Both the position numbers and the translations under genes were made by a program. Source: Comamonas phosphati (lineage in GTDB: Bacteria > Pseudomonadota > Gammaproteobacteria > Burkholderiales > Burkholderiaceae_C). Taken from it: a stretch of DNA of 64,000 nucleotides. Each line of letters starts with the position of its first letter. The stretch's first letter is position 1. The stretch spans positions 1 to 64,000 of the forward strand of contig NZ_BMEU01000006.1 of the NCBI RefSeq assembly GCF_014637085.1, read 5' to 3'. The notes below the pieces were generated by a model that made no database searches, was not told where the DNA came from, and saw only the letters and a list, made by a program, of their open reading frames with translations. This document shows, one piece after another, positions 23,791 through 30,956 of the stretch.

Positions 23791-25310
23791 TGGCCTGGTA
23801 TTCCAAACTCCGAAGCCTGTTTGGCCAGCCTCCCGTTCACGAGGCCGCAGGCCGTGGCCGCCGTTCGCTGGCGTGGATGCCGGGCAACCCTGGTGCCGTC
23901 GCAGCGATGCTGGCAACCAATACCGAGCTGCGTATCAAGAGCCGTGACCTCGTGCGCCGCAACGCCTGGGCTCAGGCCGGTATCGAAGCCTTCGTGGCCA
24001 ACGCGGTCGGTACCGGCATCAAGCCGCAGAGTTTGGCTGCTGATGAGCATTTCAAAACCGAGGTGCAGGCGCTGTGGCGCGATTGGGTCGAGGAGGCCGA
24101 CGCTGCAGGGCAGACCGACTTCTATGGCCTGCAGGCGCTGGCCTGTCGCGCGATGCTCGAAGGCGGTGAATGTCTGATCCGCCTGCGGCCACGCCGCCCC
24201 GAGGACGGGCTGGTCGTGCCGCTGCAGCTTCAACTGCTGGAGCCCGAGCATCTGCCGATCCATCTGAATACCGATCTGCCCTCGGGCAACGCCGTGCGCT
24301 CGGGCATCGAGTTCGACAGCCTTGGGCGGCGCGTGGCCTACCACCTGTACCGATCACACCCGGAGGACGGGAGTCTTGCGCCGATGTCCGGTCAGGGTGG
24401 GATGGACACGGTGCGCATCGATGCGAAGGAAATCATTCACCTGTTCCGGGTTCTGCGCCCGGGCCAGATCCGGGGCGAGCCGTGGCTGTCGCGGGCATTG
24501 GTCAAGCTCAACGAACTCGATCAGTACGATGACGCGGAACTGGTGCGCAAAAAGACCGCAGCGATGTTCGCGGGCTTCGTCACGCGCCAGAACCCCGAGG
24601 ACAACCTGATGGGCGAAGGCGCTGCCGACGCTGACGGTATCGCGCTCGCGGGGCTGGAGCCGGGCACGTTGCAGATTCTGGAGCCGGGCGAGGACATCAA
24701 GTTTTCCGACCCTGCCGACGTCGGTGGCTCCTACTCCGAATTCCTGCGCACGCAGTTCCGCGCGGTCGCCGCAGCCATTGGCGTCACCTATGAGCAGTTG
24801 ACCGGTGATCTGACCGGCGTGAACTATTCAAGCATTCGCGCCGGGATGCTGGAGTTCCGGCGTCGCTGCGAGATGGTGCAGCACGGTGTGCTCGTCCATC
24901 AGATGTGCCGTCCAGTGTGGGCTGCGTGGATGAAGCAGGCCGTGCTTGCCGGTGCGCTCGAAGCCCCCGGTTTCGCGCGTGGCGGGCCTGCCCGCCGTCG
25001 CCAGTACCTGCAGGTGAAGTGGATTCCGCAGGGCTGGCAGTGGGTCGATCCCGAGAAGGAGTTCAAGGCAATGCTGCTGGCCATCCGGGCGGGTTTGATG
25101 AGCCGTTCGGAAGCCATATCGGCCAATGGCTACGACGCCGAAGACGTCGACCGCGAAATCGCCGCCGACAACCGGCGCGCCGATGACCTCGGACTGATCT
25201 TCGATTCAGACCCGCGCTACACGTCCAAGGACGGCGGCAGCGCAGAACCCAACCGTAACGTCGTCACCCCCGACGCCATCGACACATCCGGCAGCACTTC
25301 GGCTGCCTGA
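23790..25310 (+). CDS. portal protein, lambda GpB type
   Basis: The 506-residue product forms the dodecameric DNA channel. Recognisable segments are LVRRNAWAQAGIEAFVANAVG, IIHLFRVLRPGQIRGEPWLS and AIGVTYEQLTGDLTGVNYSS, all typical of the lambda portal family. The C-terminal 30 residues are polar and look disordered. Confidence 0.95.
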   Translation: MAWYSKLRSLFGQPPVHEAAGRGRRSLAWMPGNPGAVAAMLATNTELRIKSRDLVRRNAWAQAGIEAFVANAVGTGIKPQSLAADEHFKTEVQALWRDWVEEADAAGQTDFYGLQALACRAMLEGGECLIRLRPRRPEDGLVVPLQLQLLEPEHLPIHLNTDLPSGNAVRSGIEFDSLGRRVAYHLYRSHPEDGSLAPMSGQGGMDTVRIDAKEIIHLFRVLRPGQIRGEPWLSRALVKLNELDQYDDAELVRKKTAAMFAGFVTRQNPEDNLMGEGAADADGIALAGLEPGTLQILEPGEDIKFSDPADVGGSYSEFLRTQFRAVAAAIGVTYEQLTGDLTGVNYSSIRAGMLEFRRRCEMVQHGVLVHQMCRPVWAAWMKQAVLAGALEAPGFARGGPARRRQYLQVKWIPQGWQWVDPEKEFKAMLLAIRAGLMSRSEAISANGYDAEDVDREIAADNRRADDLGLIFDSDPRYTSKDGGSAEPNRNVVTPDAIDTSGSTSAA

Positions 25311-25319
25311 AGGATTCCC

Positions 25320-26558
25320 ATGACCTTGCTGCCGCACTTGGCGGCGCGCCTCTTTGGTGTGCCGTTGGCGATCCATCGCCCAAAACTTGACGTGATCCTG
25401 GCCGTTCTCGGCCCCCGGGTCGGCCTGACCGATCTTGCCGCCAGCCCTGGTTTCACGCTGCAGCCGCGCCCCACTGCAGCATTGCCATCGAGCGTGGCGG
25501 TGATCCCGATCCACGGCACGCTGGTGCGCCGCACCGTGGGGCTGGAAGCTGAATCGGGTTTGACCAGCTACGCGGGCCTTGCCGCGCAACTGGACGCGGC
25601 CATCGGCAACCCGTCTGTGTCGGCCATCCTGTTGGACATCGATTCGCCCGGTGGCGAGTCGGGCGGCGTGTTTGATCTGGCCGACCGCATTCGTGCAGCC
25701 AGCCAGATCAAGCCAGTCTGGGCCGTGGCCAACGACATGGCTTTCTCGGCAGCCTACGCGCTGGCGTCCGCCGCCAGCCGGGTGTTCGTCTCACGCACCG
25801 GTGGCGTCGGCTCGATTGGCGTCATTGCGATGCACGTCGACCAGTCCGAGAAGGATGCCCAGGACGGCGTTCGCTACACCGCCGTGTTCGCGGGCGACCG
25901 CAAGAACGATCTCAACCCGCACGAGCCGATTTCCAGTGAGGCCCACGTCTTCTTGAAGGCCGAGGTCAATCGCATTTACGGGCTGTTCGTCGAGACGGTG
26001 GCTCGCCATCGCGGCATCGAGCCGTCCACCGTGCGCGACACCGAGGCGGGTCTGTTCTTCGGGCAGGCCGCCGTCGCCATTGGGTTGGCGGACGCCATTG
26101 GCACCTTCGATGACGCGCTGGTCCAGCTTCTGGAATCCGTTTCTCCCAACCCGACTCCGATGGCTGCAGCCAGCCGGGCGGGCCCTTTCTGCAACCCTCC
26201 CAAGGAGTCATTGATGAATGATCGAACCGACCCCGCTGCTGCTGATCGGCCTCTTGTTGATCCTGCTGGCCATCCTGCTCAACCGTCCGCCACCGCCGCC
26301 ACGACCTTGACCGTGGCGGACGCCATCGAGGTCGCCCAGACCTGTCAGCTTGCCGGACGCACCGACCTGATCGCGGGCTTCCTCGAAGCCAACACCTCGC
26401 CCGCCAAGGTGCGCAGCCAGCTCCTGCTCGCACAGGCCGAAGCCAGTCCTGAAATCGTCAGCCGCATTGCGCCCGATGCCGCACGCCCTGCGGCCAGCAA
26501 CCCGTTGATCGATGCCGCCAAACAGATTGCGGCGCAGTCCACCAAGAAGGAGATCTGA
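25320..26558 (+). CDS. S49-family capsid protease with C-terminal scaffold
   Basis: Residues 1-280 are an SppA/ClpP-fold S49 peptidase: LLDIDSPGGESGGVFDL, the nucleophile region VANDMAFSAAYALASAA (Ser near residue 144), and TGGVGSIGVIAMH. Residues 299-412 form the scaffold. As in lambda C/Nu3, the scaffold part can be made separately from an internal start. The protease matures the capsid. The ATG at 25320 follows AAGGA. Confidence 0.93.
   Translation: MTLLPHLAARLFGVPLAIHRPKLDVILAVLGPRVGLTDLAASPGFTLQPRPTAALPSSVAVIPIHGTLVRRTVGLEAESGLTSYAGLAAQLDAAIGNPSVSAILLDIDSPGGESGGVFDLADRIRAASQIKPVWAVANDMAFSAAYALASAASRVFVSRTGGVGSIGVIAMHVDQSEKDAQDGVRYTAVFAGDRKNDLNPHEPISSEAHVFLKAEVNRIYGLFVETVARHRGIEPSTVRDTEAGLFFGQAAVAIGLADAIGTFDDALVQLLESVSPNPTPMAAASRAGPFCNPPKESLMNDRTDPAAADRPLVDPAGHPAQPSATAATTLTVADAIEVAQTCQLAGRTDLIAGFLEANTSPAKVRSQLLLAQAEASPEIVSRIAPDAARPAASNPLIDAAKQIAAQSTKKEI
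26214..26558 (+). CDS. internal scaffold protein, Nu3-like (nested in the protease gene)
   Basis: An in-frame ATG at 26214 (codon 299 of the protease gene) is preceded by AAGGAG at 26201-26206. Translation from it gives a 114-residue, Ala-rich, helical protein without the protease domain, like lambda Nu3. The region before the start is Pro/Ser-rich and looks like a linker. The evidence is the ribosome site and the lambda parallel. Confidence 0.65.
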   Translation: MNDRTDPAAADRPLVDPAGHPAQPSATAATTLTVADAIEVAQTCQLAGRTDLIAGFLEANTSPAKVRSQLLLAQAEASPEIVSRIAPDAARPAASNPLIDAAKQIAAQSTKKEI

Positions 26559-26559
26559 A

Positions 26560-26940
26560 ATGCCCCCCGTCCTCGCTGAACCGATGAACTTGGGCGATCT
26601 GCTCAAGTACGAAGCGCCCAACCTCTACTCGCGTGATCGCATCACAGTCGCTGCTGGCCAAAACCTGCTACTGGGCTCGGTCGTCGGCATCATCACGGCC
26701 TCTGGCCAATACACCCGGATCGACCCGTCTGCCCAAGACGGTAAGCAAGTCGCCGCCGGCGTGCTGCTGCAGGACTGCGACGCTACGGCAGCCGAGCGCA
26801 CGGACGGCCTGATCGTCGCGCGTCACGCCATCGTCTCCGACCACGCGCTCGCGTGGCCCGCTGCTATCACCAACGCTGAAAAACTCACCGCCATGGCACA
26901 ACTCAAGGCGCTGGGCGTGCTCGTTCGTCAAGGAGCCTGA
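26560..26940 (+). CDS. head decoration protein, gpD-like
   Basis: The 126-residue product (MNLGDLLKYEAPNLYSRDRI, LGSVVGIITASGQYTRI, GVLLQDCDA) is a lambda gpD-type decoration protein that stabilises the expanded capsid. The ATG at 26560 follows AAGGAG, 2 bases after the protease stop. Confidence 0.9.
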   Translation: MPPVLAEPMNLGDLLKYEAPNLYSRDRITVAAGQNLLLGSVVGIITASGQYTRIDPSAQDGKQVAAGVLLQDCDATAAERTDGLIVARHAIVSDHALAWPAAITNAEKLTAMAQLKALGVLVRQGA

Positions 26941-26942
26941 CT

Positions 26943-27944
26943 ATGAACAATCCCTTCACCAATCCAGCGTTCTCGGTGGCCGCGCTCACGGCAGCCATCA
27001 ACATCCTGCCCAACCGCTACGGGCGCCTGGAAGATCTGAACCTGATGCCACCCAAGCCGGTGCGTCAGCGTCAGGTTGTCGTCGAGGAAATGAACGGCGT
27101 GCTCAACCTACTGCCCACGCTGCCGCCTGGTTCGCCCGGAACGGTCGGCATTCGGGGCAAGCGCAAACTTCGCTCTTTCGTGGTGCCGCACATCCCGCAC
27201 GATGACGTGGTGCTGCCGGAGGAGGTCCAAGGCATCCGTGCCTTCGGCTCGGAAACTGAGGTCGAAACAGTCGCAGGCGTGGTCGCCCGCCATCTGGAGA
27301 CGATGCGCAACAAGCATGCGATCACGCTGGAGCATCTGCGCGTGGGTGCGCTCAAAGGCGTGATTCTCGATGCGGACGGCTCTGTGCTCTATGACCTGTT
27401 CGATGCCTTTGAGATCACGCCACAGACGGTGGCCTTCGAGTTGGGCACGGCGGGCACCAACGTCAAGGCCAAATGTACGACTGTCTTGGCCACCATCGAG
27501 GAAAACCTCAAGGGCGAATTCATGAACGGTGTCCACTGCCTGTGCTCGCCGGAATTCTTCGCCGCGCTGACCGGCCACGCCAAGGTCGAAAAAGCCTTCG
27601 AAAACTGGCAAAACGGGGCCATCCTCATCAACGACGTCCGTCGGGGCTTCACCTACGGCGGCATCACCTTCGAGGAATACCGGGGTCAAGCCACCGACGC
27701 CAGCGGCAACGCACGCCGCTTCATCGCGGCTGGCGAGGCGCATGCTTTCCCGCTGGGCACCATCGACACCTTTGGCACGTACTTCGCCCCAGCGGACTTC
27801 AACGAAACCGTCAACACGGTCGGTCTGCCGCTGTATGCCAAGCAGGAGCCGCGCAAGTTCGACCGTGGCACCGATCTGCACACCCAGTCCAACCCGCTGC
27901 CGATGTGCCACCGGCCTGGTGTGCTGGTCAAGCTGACTGTGTGA
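26943..27944 (+). CDS. major capsid protein, lambda gpE family
   Basis: The 333-residue product has the gpE-family segments INILPNRYGRLEDLNLMPP and RSFVVPHIPHDDVVLPEEVQ. HALTLEHL-like helices and FETYFAPADFNE-like regions follow (seen here as FGTYFAPADFNE). Its position after gpD is as in lambda. It builds the HK97-fold shell. Confidence 0.95.
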   Translation: MNNPFTNPAFSVAALTAAINILPNRYGRLEDLNLMPPKPVRQRQVVVEEMNGVLNLLPTLPPGSPGTVGIRGKRKLRSFVVPHIPHDDVVLPEEVQGIRAFGSETEVETVAGVVARHLETMRNKHAITLEHLRVGALKGVILDADGSVLYDLFDAFEITPQTVAFELGTAGTNVKAKCTTVLATIEENLKGEFMNGVHCLCSPEFFAALTGHAKVEKAFENWQNGAILINDVRRGFTYGGITFEEYRGQATDASGNARRFIAAGEAHAFPLGTIDTFGTYFAPADFNETVNTVGLPLYAKQEPRKFDRGTDLHTQSNPLPMCHRPGVLVKLTV

Positions 27945-28246
27945 TGGGCATCGTCGAGCAGATCTACGCGTCGGCCGCGAACGTGGGCCTGCTGAGGGCG
28001 TGCATCTGGCATCCCTCGGGCGGCACCGCGCCGCAGACCGCCCAGGTTGGGTTTTCTGCGCCGGATGACACCGTGTTCGAGGGATTGGCCCTGAACACCG
28101 ACTACGCGATCACATATCCGGCATCGGTGTTCGTCGGGCTGACCGCACGCGACACCGTGGAGATTGACGGCCAGGCCTATCAGGTGCGTGAGGTCCGGGC
28201 CTTGAGCGATGGCTCGGAGATGCGCGCCAAGCTCACCAGGATCTGA
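27944..28246 (+). CDS. head-tail attachment protein
   Basis: The 100-residue product (WHPSGGTAPQTAQVGFSAPD, EIDGQAYQVREVRALSDGSE) is beta-rich, like the FII-type connector proteins that lie after the capsid gene. The ATG overlaps the capsid stop (TGATG). The call rests on position and fold type. Confidence 0.7.
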   Translation: MGIVEQIYASAANVGLLRACIWHPSGGTAPQTAQVGFSAPDDTVFEGLALNTDYAITYPASVFVGLTARDTVEIDGQAYQVREVRALSDGSEMRAKLTRI

Positions 28247-28249
28247 CCG

Positions 28250-28696
28250 ATGACTGCCACCTCGATCCGCGAGCGCATCGTGCTCGCGGTGCTCGATGCT
28301 GTCCGTCCGTCAGCGCAGGCCCTGGGCGCCACGTTGCACCGCTCGCCCTCGGTCGCCATCAGCCGGGAGCAGTCTCCTGCGCTGGTGGTGTTTCCCGAGA
28401 GCGAGTCCATTTCCGAGCGCGCCAACGACCGCGTCACGCGCGTGCTGACCGTGCGTCTCGTCGCACTGGCCCGAGCTGTGCCACCGGCGATCCCAGAAAC
28501 CGAAGCCGACCGGCTGCTCACAGTTGCCCACGCAGCCCTCATGGCCGACGCAAACCTGGGTGGCCTGTGCCTGGGCATCCACGAGCTCGACTGCGAGTGG
28601 GAGGTGGAGGACGCCGATGCGACCGCCGCCATGCTCTCCGCCCGATACGAAGTCCGCTACCGCACCCAAGCCCAAGACCTCACCCAAACAGGATGA
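28250..28696 (+). CDS. tail terminator / minor tail protein, gpU or gpZ-like
   Basis: The 148-residue product (IRERIVLAVLDAVRPSA, SESISERANDRVTRVLTVRL, ADRLLTVAHAALMAD) has the alternating strand and helix pattern of tail terminators, which close the tail tube. It lies between connector and tube genes, 4 bases after the previous gene. The exact homologue in lambda is not certain. Confidence 0.68.
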   Translation: MTATSIRERIVLAVLDAVRPSAQALGATLHRSPSVAISREQSPALVVFPESESISERANDRVTRVLTVRLVALARAVPPAIPETEADRLLTVAHAALMADANLGGLCLGIHELDCEWEVEDADATAAMLSARYEVRYRTQAQDLTQTG

Positions 28697-28702
28697 CTTT
28701 CC

Positions 28703-28879
28703 ATGACTCTTGAACTGATCAAACCCCACACCCACGCCGGAGTTCGCTATGCCCCCGGCGCGCGCCTGGACGTCGACGAGGCCACCGCACGATGGCTGAT
28801 CGACCACGCCGTCGCCCAGGAAGTCGCAGTGGCTGACGCCACCCCGAAGCTCGCCACCCCCGTTCGTAAAGGAGACTGA
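28703..28879 (+). CDS. small DUF7210-like tail-region protein
   Basis: A 58-residue frame (MTLELIKPHTHAGVRYAPGA, DEATARWLIDHAVA) lies between the terminator and the tube gene and ends in TGA at 28877-28879. It has the pattern of short phage proteins with an AG(x)RY(x)PG motif, often found at this spot. A GGATG sequence lies before the start. Function unknown. Confidence 0.7.
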   Translation: MTLELIKPHTHAGVRYAPGARLDVDEATARWLIDHAVAQEVAVADATPKLATPVRKGD

Positions 28880-28881
28880 CC

Positions 28882-29634
28882 ATGCCGTATTTCTCTGGAC
28901 AAGGCCGGGTGTACATCGGCGCCCGCGACACCGCCGGCAACCCGCAAGGGCTGAACTTCGTCGGTAACGTGCCGGAGCTCAAGGTGTCGCTGTCGGTGGA
29001 AACCCTGGAGCACCAAGAATCGACCAGCGGCCAGCGCCTGACCGACCTGCAACTGATCAAGACCAAGAAGGGCGAATTCGCCTGCACGCTGGAAGAACTG
29101 ATCGCCGTGAACCTGGGGCTCGCGTTGTACGGAACGACCACCGACCAGGTCAGCGGTACGGTCACCGCCGAGGCGCTGCCCAATCCGATCACGGTCGGCA
29201 GCCTGTACCTGCTCGCCAAGCAGAACGTCTCGTCGGTAGTGGTCAAGGATGCTTCGGCCACTCCCAAGACGCTGCCGGCGGGCCAGTACAGCCTCAACGC
29301 CAAGCACGGTTCGCTGTCGATCACGGACAAGACCACGGGCGGCCCCTTTGTGGAGCCGTTCAAGGTCGACTACGCCTATGGCGCGGCCCAATCGACGGCG
29401 CTGTTCACCCAGCCGCTGCCCGAGCGCTGGGTGCGCTTCGAGGGCCTGAACACCGCCGACAGCAACCGCGAGGTGGTGATCGACCTGTACCGCGTCGCCA
29501 TCAACCCGGCCAAGGAGCTGTCGATCATCACCGAGGAGTTGCTCAAGTTCGAGCTCTCCGGGCAGGTACTGGCCGACACGCTCAAGCCGGCTGCCGGCGA
29601 TCTCGGCCAGTTCGGCCGCATCGTGCTGTTGTAA
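28882..29634 (+). CDS. major tail tube protein
   Basis: The 250-residue beta-rich product starts MPYFSGQGRVYIGARD and contains ETLEHQESTSGQRLTDLQLI, typical of siphovirus tube proteins of this branch. It is followed by chaperone and tape-measure genes, which fixes its identity. The subunit stacks in rings to make the tail shaft. Confidence 0.85.
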   Translation: MPYFSGQGRVYIGARDTAGNPQGLNFVGNVPELKVSLSVETLEHQESTSGQRLTDLQLIKTKKGEFACTLEELIAVNLGLALYGTTTDQVSGTVTAEALPNPITVGSLYLLAKQNVSSVVVKDASATPKTLPAGQYSLNAKHGSLSITDKTTGGPFVEPFKVDYAYGAAQSTALFTQPLPERWVRFEGLNTADSNREVVIDLYRVAINPAKELSIITEELLKFELSGQVLADTLKPAAGDLGQFGRIVLL

Positions 29635-29643
29635 GGAGCCGTC

Positions 29644-30033
29644 ATGACCCATTCCGATCTCGATGTGCTCGTGCCGCAGGCTCGGGTACTGGAACTGGCC
29701 GGGCAGCGTCTGACCATCAGCCCATTGGTTGTCGGCGAGTTGCCGGCAATGCTCAAGGCCGTGCGGCCTTTTGCCGAGCAGCTGACCGGCGAACCGGACT
29801 GGCTTGCCTTGCTCTGTGACCACGGCGACCCCTTGTTGGCTGCACTGGCGTTGGCCAGTCGCCAGCCGCGAGAGTGGGTGGACGGCTTGGCGTTGGACGA
29901 TGCCATCACGCTGGCCGCCGCCGTGTTCGAGGTGAACGCCGATTTTTTCGTGCGCCGGGTCGCGCCGAAGGTCGGCGATCTGGCGCAGAGCCTGAACGGC
30001 CGGCTGGCTGGATCGACGCCGTCGCGCGCCTGA
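29644..30033 (+). CDS. tail assembly chaperone, gpG-like
   Basis: The 129-residue helical product (DLDVLVPQARVLELAGQRLT, LVVGELPAMLKAVRPFAEQ) binds the tape measure before tube assembly. It contains a slippery heptamer at 29943-29949. A -1 shift there gives a longer gpGT-like product ending at 30245. Confidence 0.8.
   Translation: MTHSDLDVLVPQARVLELAGQRLTISPLVVGELPAMLKAVRPFAEQLTGEPDWLALLCDHGDPLLAALALASRQPREWVDGLALDDAITLAAAVFEVNADFFVRRVAPKVGDLAQSLNGRLAGSTPSRA
29943..29949 (+). promoter_or_regulatory. candidate -1 ribosomal frameshift site (T TTT TTC)
   Basis: In the chaperone frame the codons are GAT TTT TTC, so the heptamer is correctly phased for a -1 slip. The shifted frame stays open to 30245 and lacks a start codon of its own after the site. 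Confidence 0.55.
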
Positions 30034-30245
30034 TCCGCAGCGGCCACCACTACCCGGACGTCCTGGGTTACACGCTGGGCCAGGTGAACGCCTTTCTGGC
30101 AGCCGACGTCCGTCTCGAATACGAGCGCCTCTCCACCCAATTGGCAGTCATGACCACGGCCGCCCAAGGCAGTCGCGACAGCATCCGCCAGTTGCAGGCT
30201 GAACTCCAACAGGGCATACGCGATGAAAATCGATCTGGTCGCTGA
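29944..30245 (+). CDS. frameshift-extension domain of the tail chaperone (gpT-like)
   Basis: This frame has no ATG with a ribosome site, yet from about 30006 it encodes a protein-like segment (GWIDAVARLIRSGHHYPDVL, YTLGQVNAFLAADVRLEYER). In lambda and many siphoviruses this is the T domain, made only as a fusion by a -1 frameshift. Here it overlaps the next gene start at 30223. Confidence 0.65.
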
Positions 30246-30870
30246 GGGCCTGCTGGACCGGCGGCGTTTCAATGCCTGGCAGGCCGATACCCACAAGGCG
30301 ATCCACGCGGCCGTTGCCCGCGCGATGCGCGACAGCGGCAAGGATATGGCCGAGCGGGTGCGCGGCGAGATGCGCGCCAGCTTCCGGACGGCCAGCCCCA
30401 AGTTCCTGCGCTCGATGCACGCCAAGGTATTCGACCGCAAGGCCAATGCATTCCCCGCGCTCTACCTCGGCTCGAAAGTGCCGTGGCTGGGCATTCACGA
30501 ACAGGGCGGAACGATCCGGGGACGGATGCTGATCCCACTGCTGCCGCAACACCGGCGCATCGGACGCAAGGCCTTCGCGCGGGTGATCGATGCGCTGATG
30601 CGCTCTGGCAATGCCTGGTTCGTCGAGAAGAACGGCCAGCAGATCCTGATGGCCGAGAACCTTGCAGAGAACGCCCAGCCGCTCGCGCGTTTCCGTCGAG
30701 CCGAGCGCGAACGCACCGGCGCAAAGCGCCTGCGGCGCGGACAGGAGATTCCCATCGCCGTGCTGGTGCGGCGCGTGAGCTTGAGAAAACGATTCGACCT
30801 CAACCGTGCGGTGCGGGTCGGGCTTCCCCGCCTGACGGCGGCCATCCGCAAGGCAATGGCGAAGGTTTGA
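30223..30870 (+). CDS. DUF6441 family tail-region protein
   Basis: The 215-residue basic product (MKIDLVAEGLLDRRRFNAWQ, KVPWLGIHEQGGTIRGRMLI) matches DUF6441, found beside tape-measure genes in siphoviruses. The part around WLGIHEQGGTI recalls minor tail or head-tail completion proteins. Start and stop agree with the neighbours. The exact role is unknown. Confidence 0.75.
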   Translation: MKIDLVAEGLLDRRRFNAWQADTHKAIHAAVARAMRDSGKDMAERVRGEMRASFRTASPKFLRSMHAKVFDRKANAFPALYLGSKVPWLGIHEQGGTIRGRMLIPLLPQHRRIGRKAFARVIDALMRSGNAWFVEKNGQQILMAENLAENAQPLARFRRAERERTGAKRLRRGQEIPIAVLVRRVSLRKRFDLNRAVRVGLPRLTAAIRKAMAKV

Positions 30871-30956
30871 GATGAAACAGCCCCCACGCTCACTGCGTTC
30901 GCTGCCCCCCGAGGGGGCGCAGGCCTCCTTTGGGGCGGCCCGGCAGGAGTCCTGAC
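30871..30956. repeat. GC-rich interspersed sequence of Burkholderiales type
   Basis: Between the DUF6441 and tape-measure genes lies a stretch with GCTCACTGCGTTCGCTGCC, a CCCCCCGAGGGGG palindrome and GGGGCGGCCCGGC. I know very similar short spacers as highly repeated intergenic sequence in Comamonadaceae and relatives. Within a phage operon it is out of place and suggests long residence in such a host. Confidence 0.55.

Noticed and set aside
21688-23916. Antisense open frame of 742 codons opposite the terminase
   Set aside because: The terminase on the plus strand has all motifs; the antisense translation is Arg/His/Ala-rich shadow.
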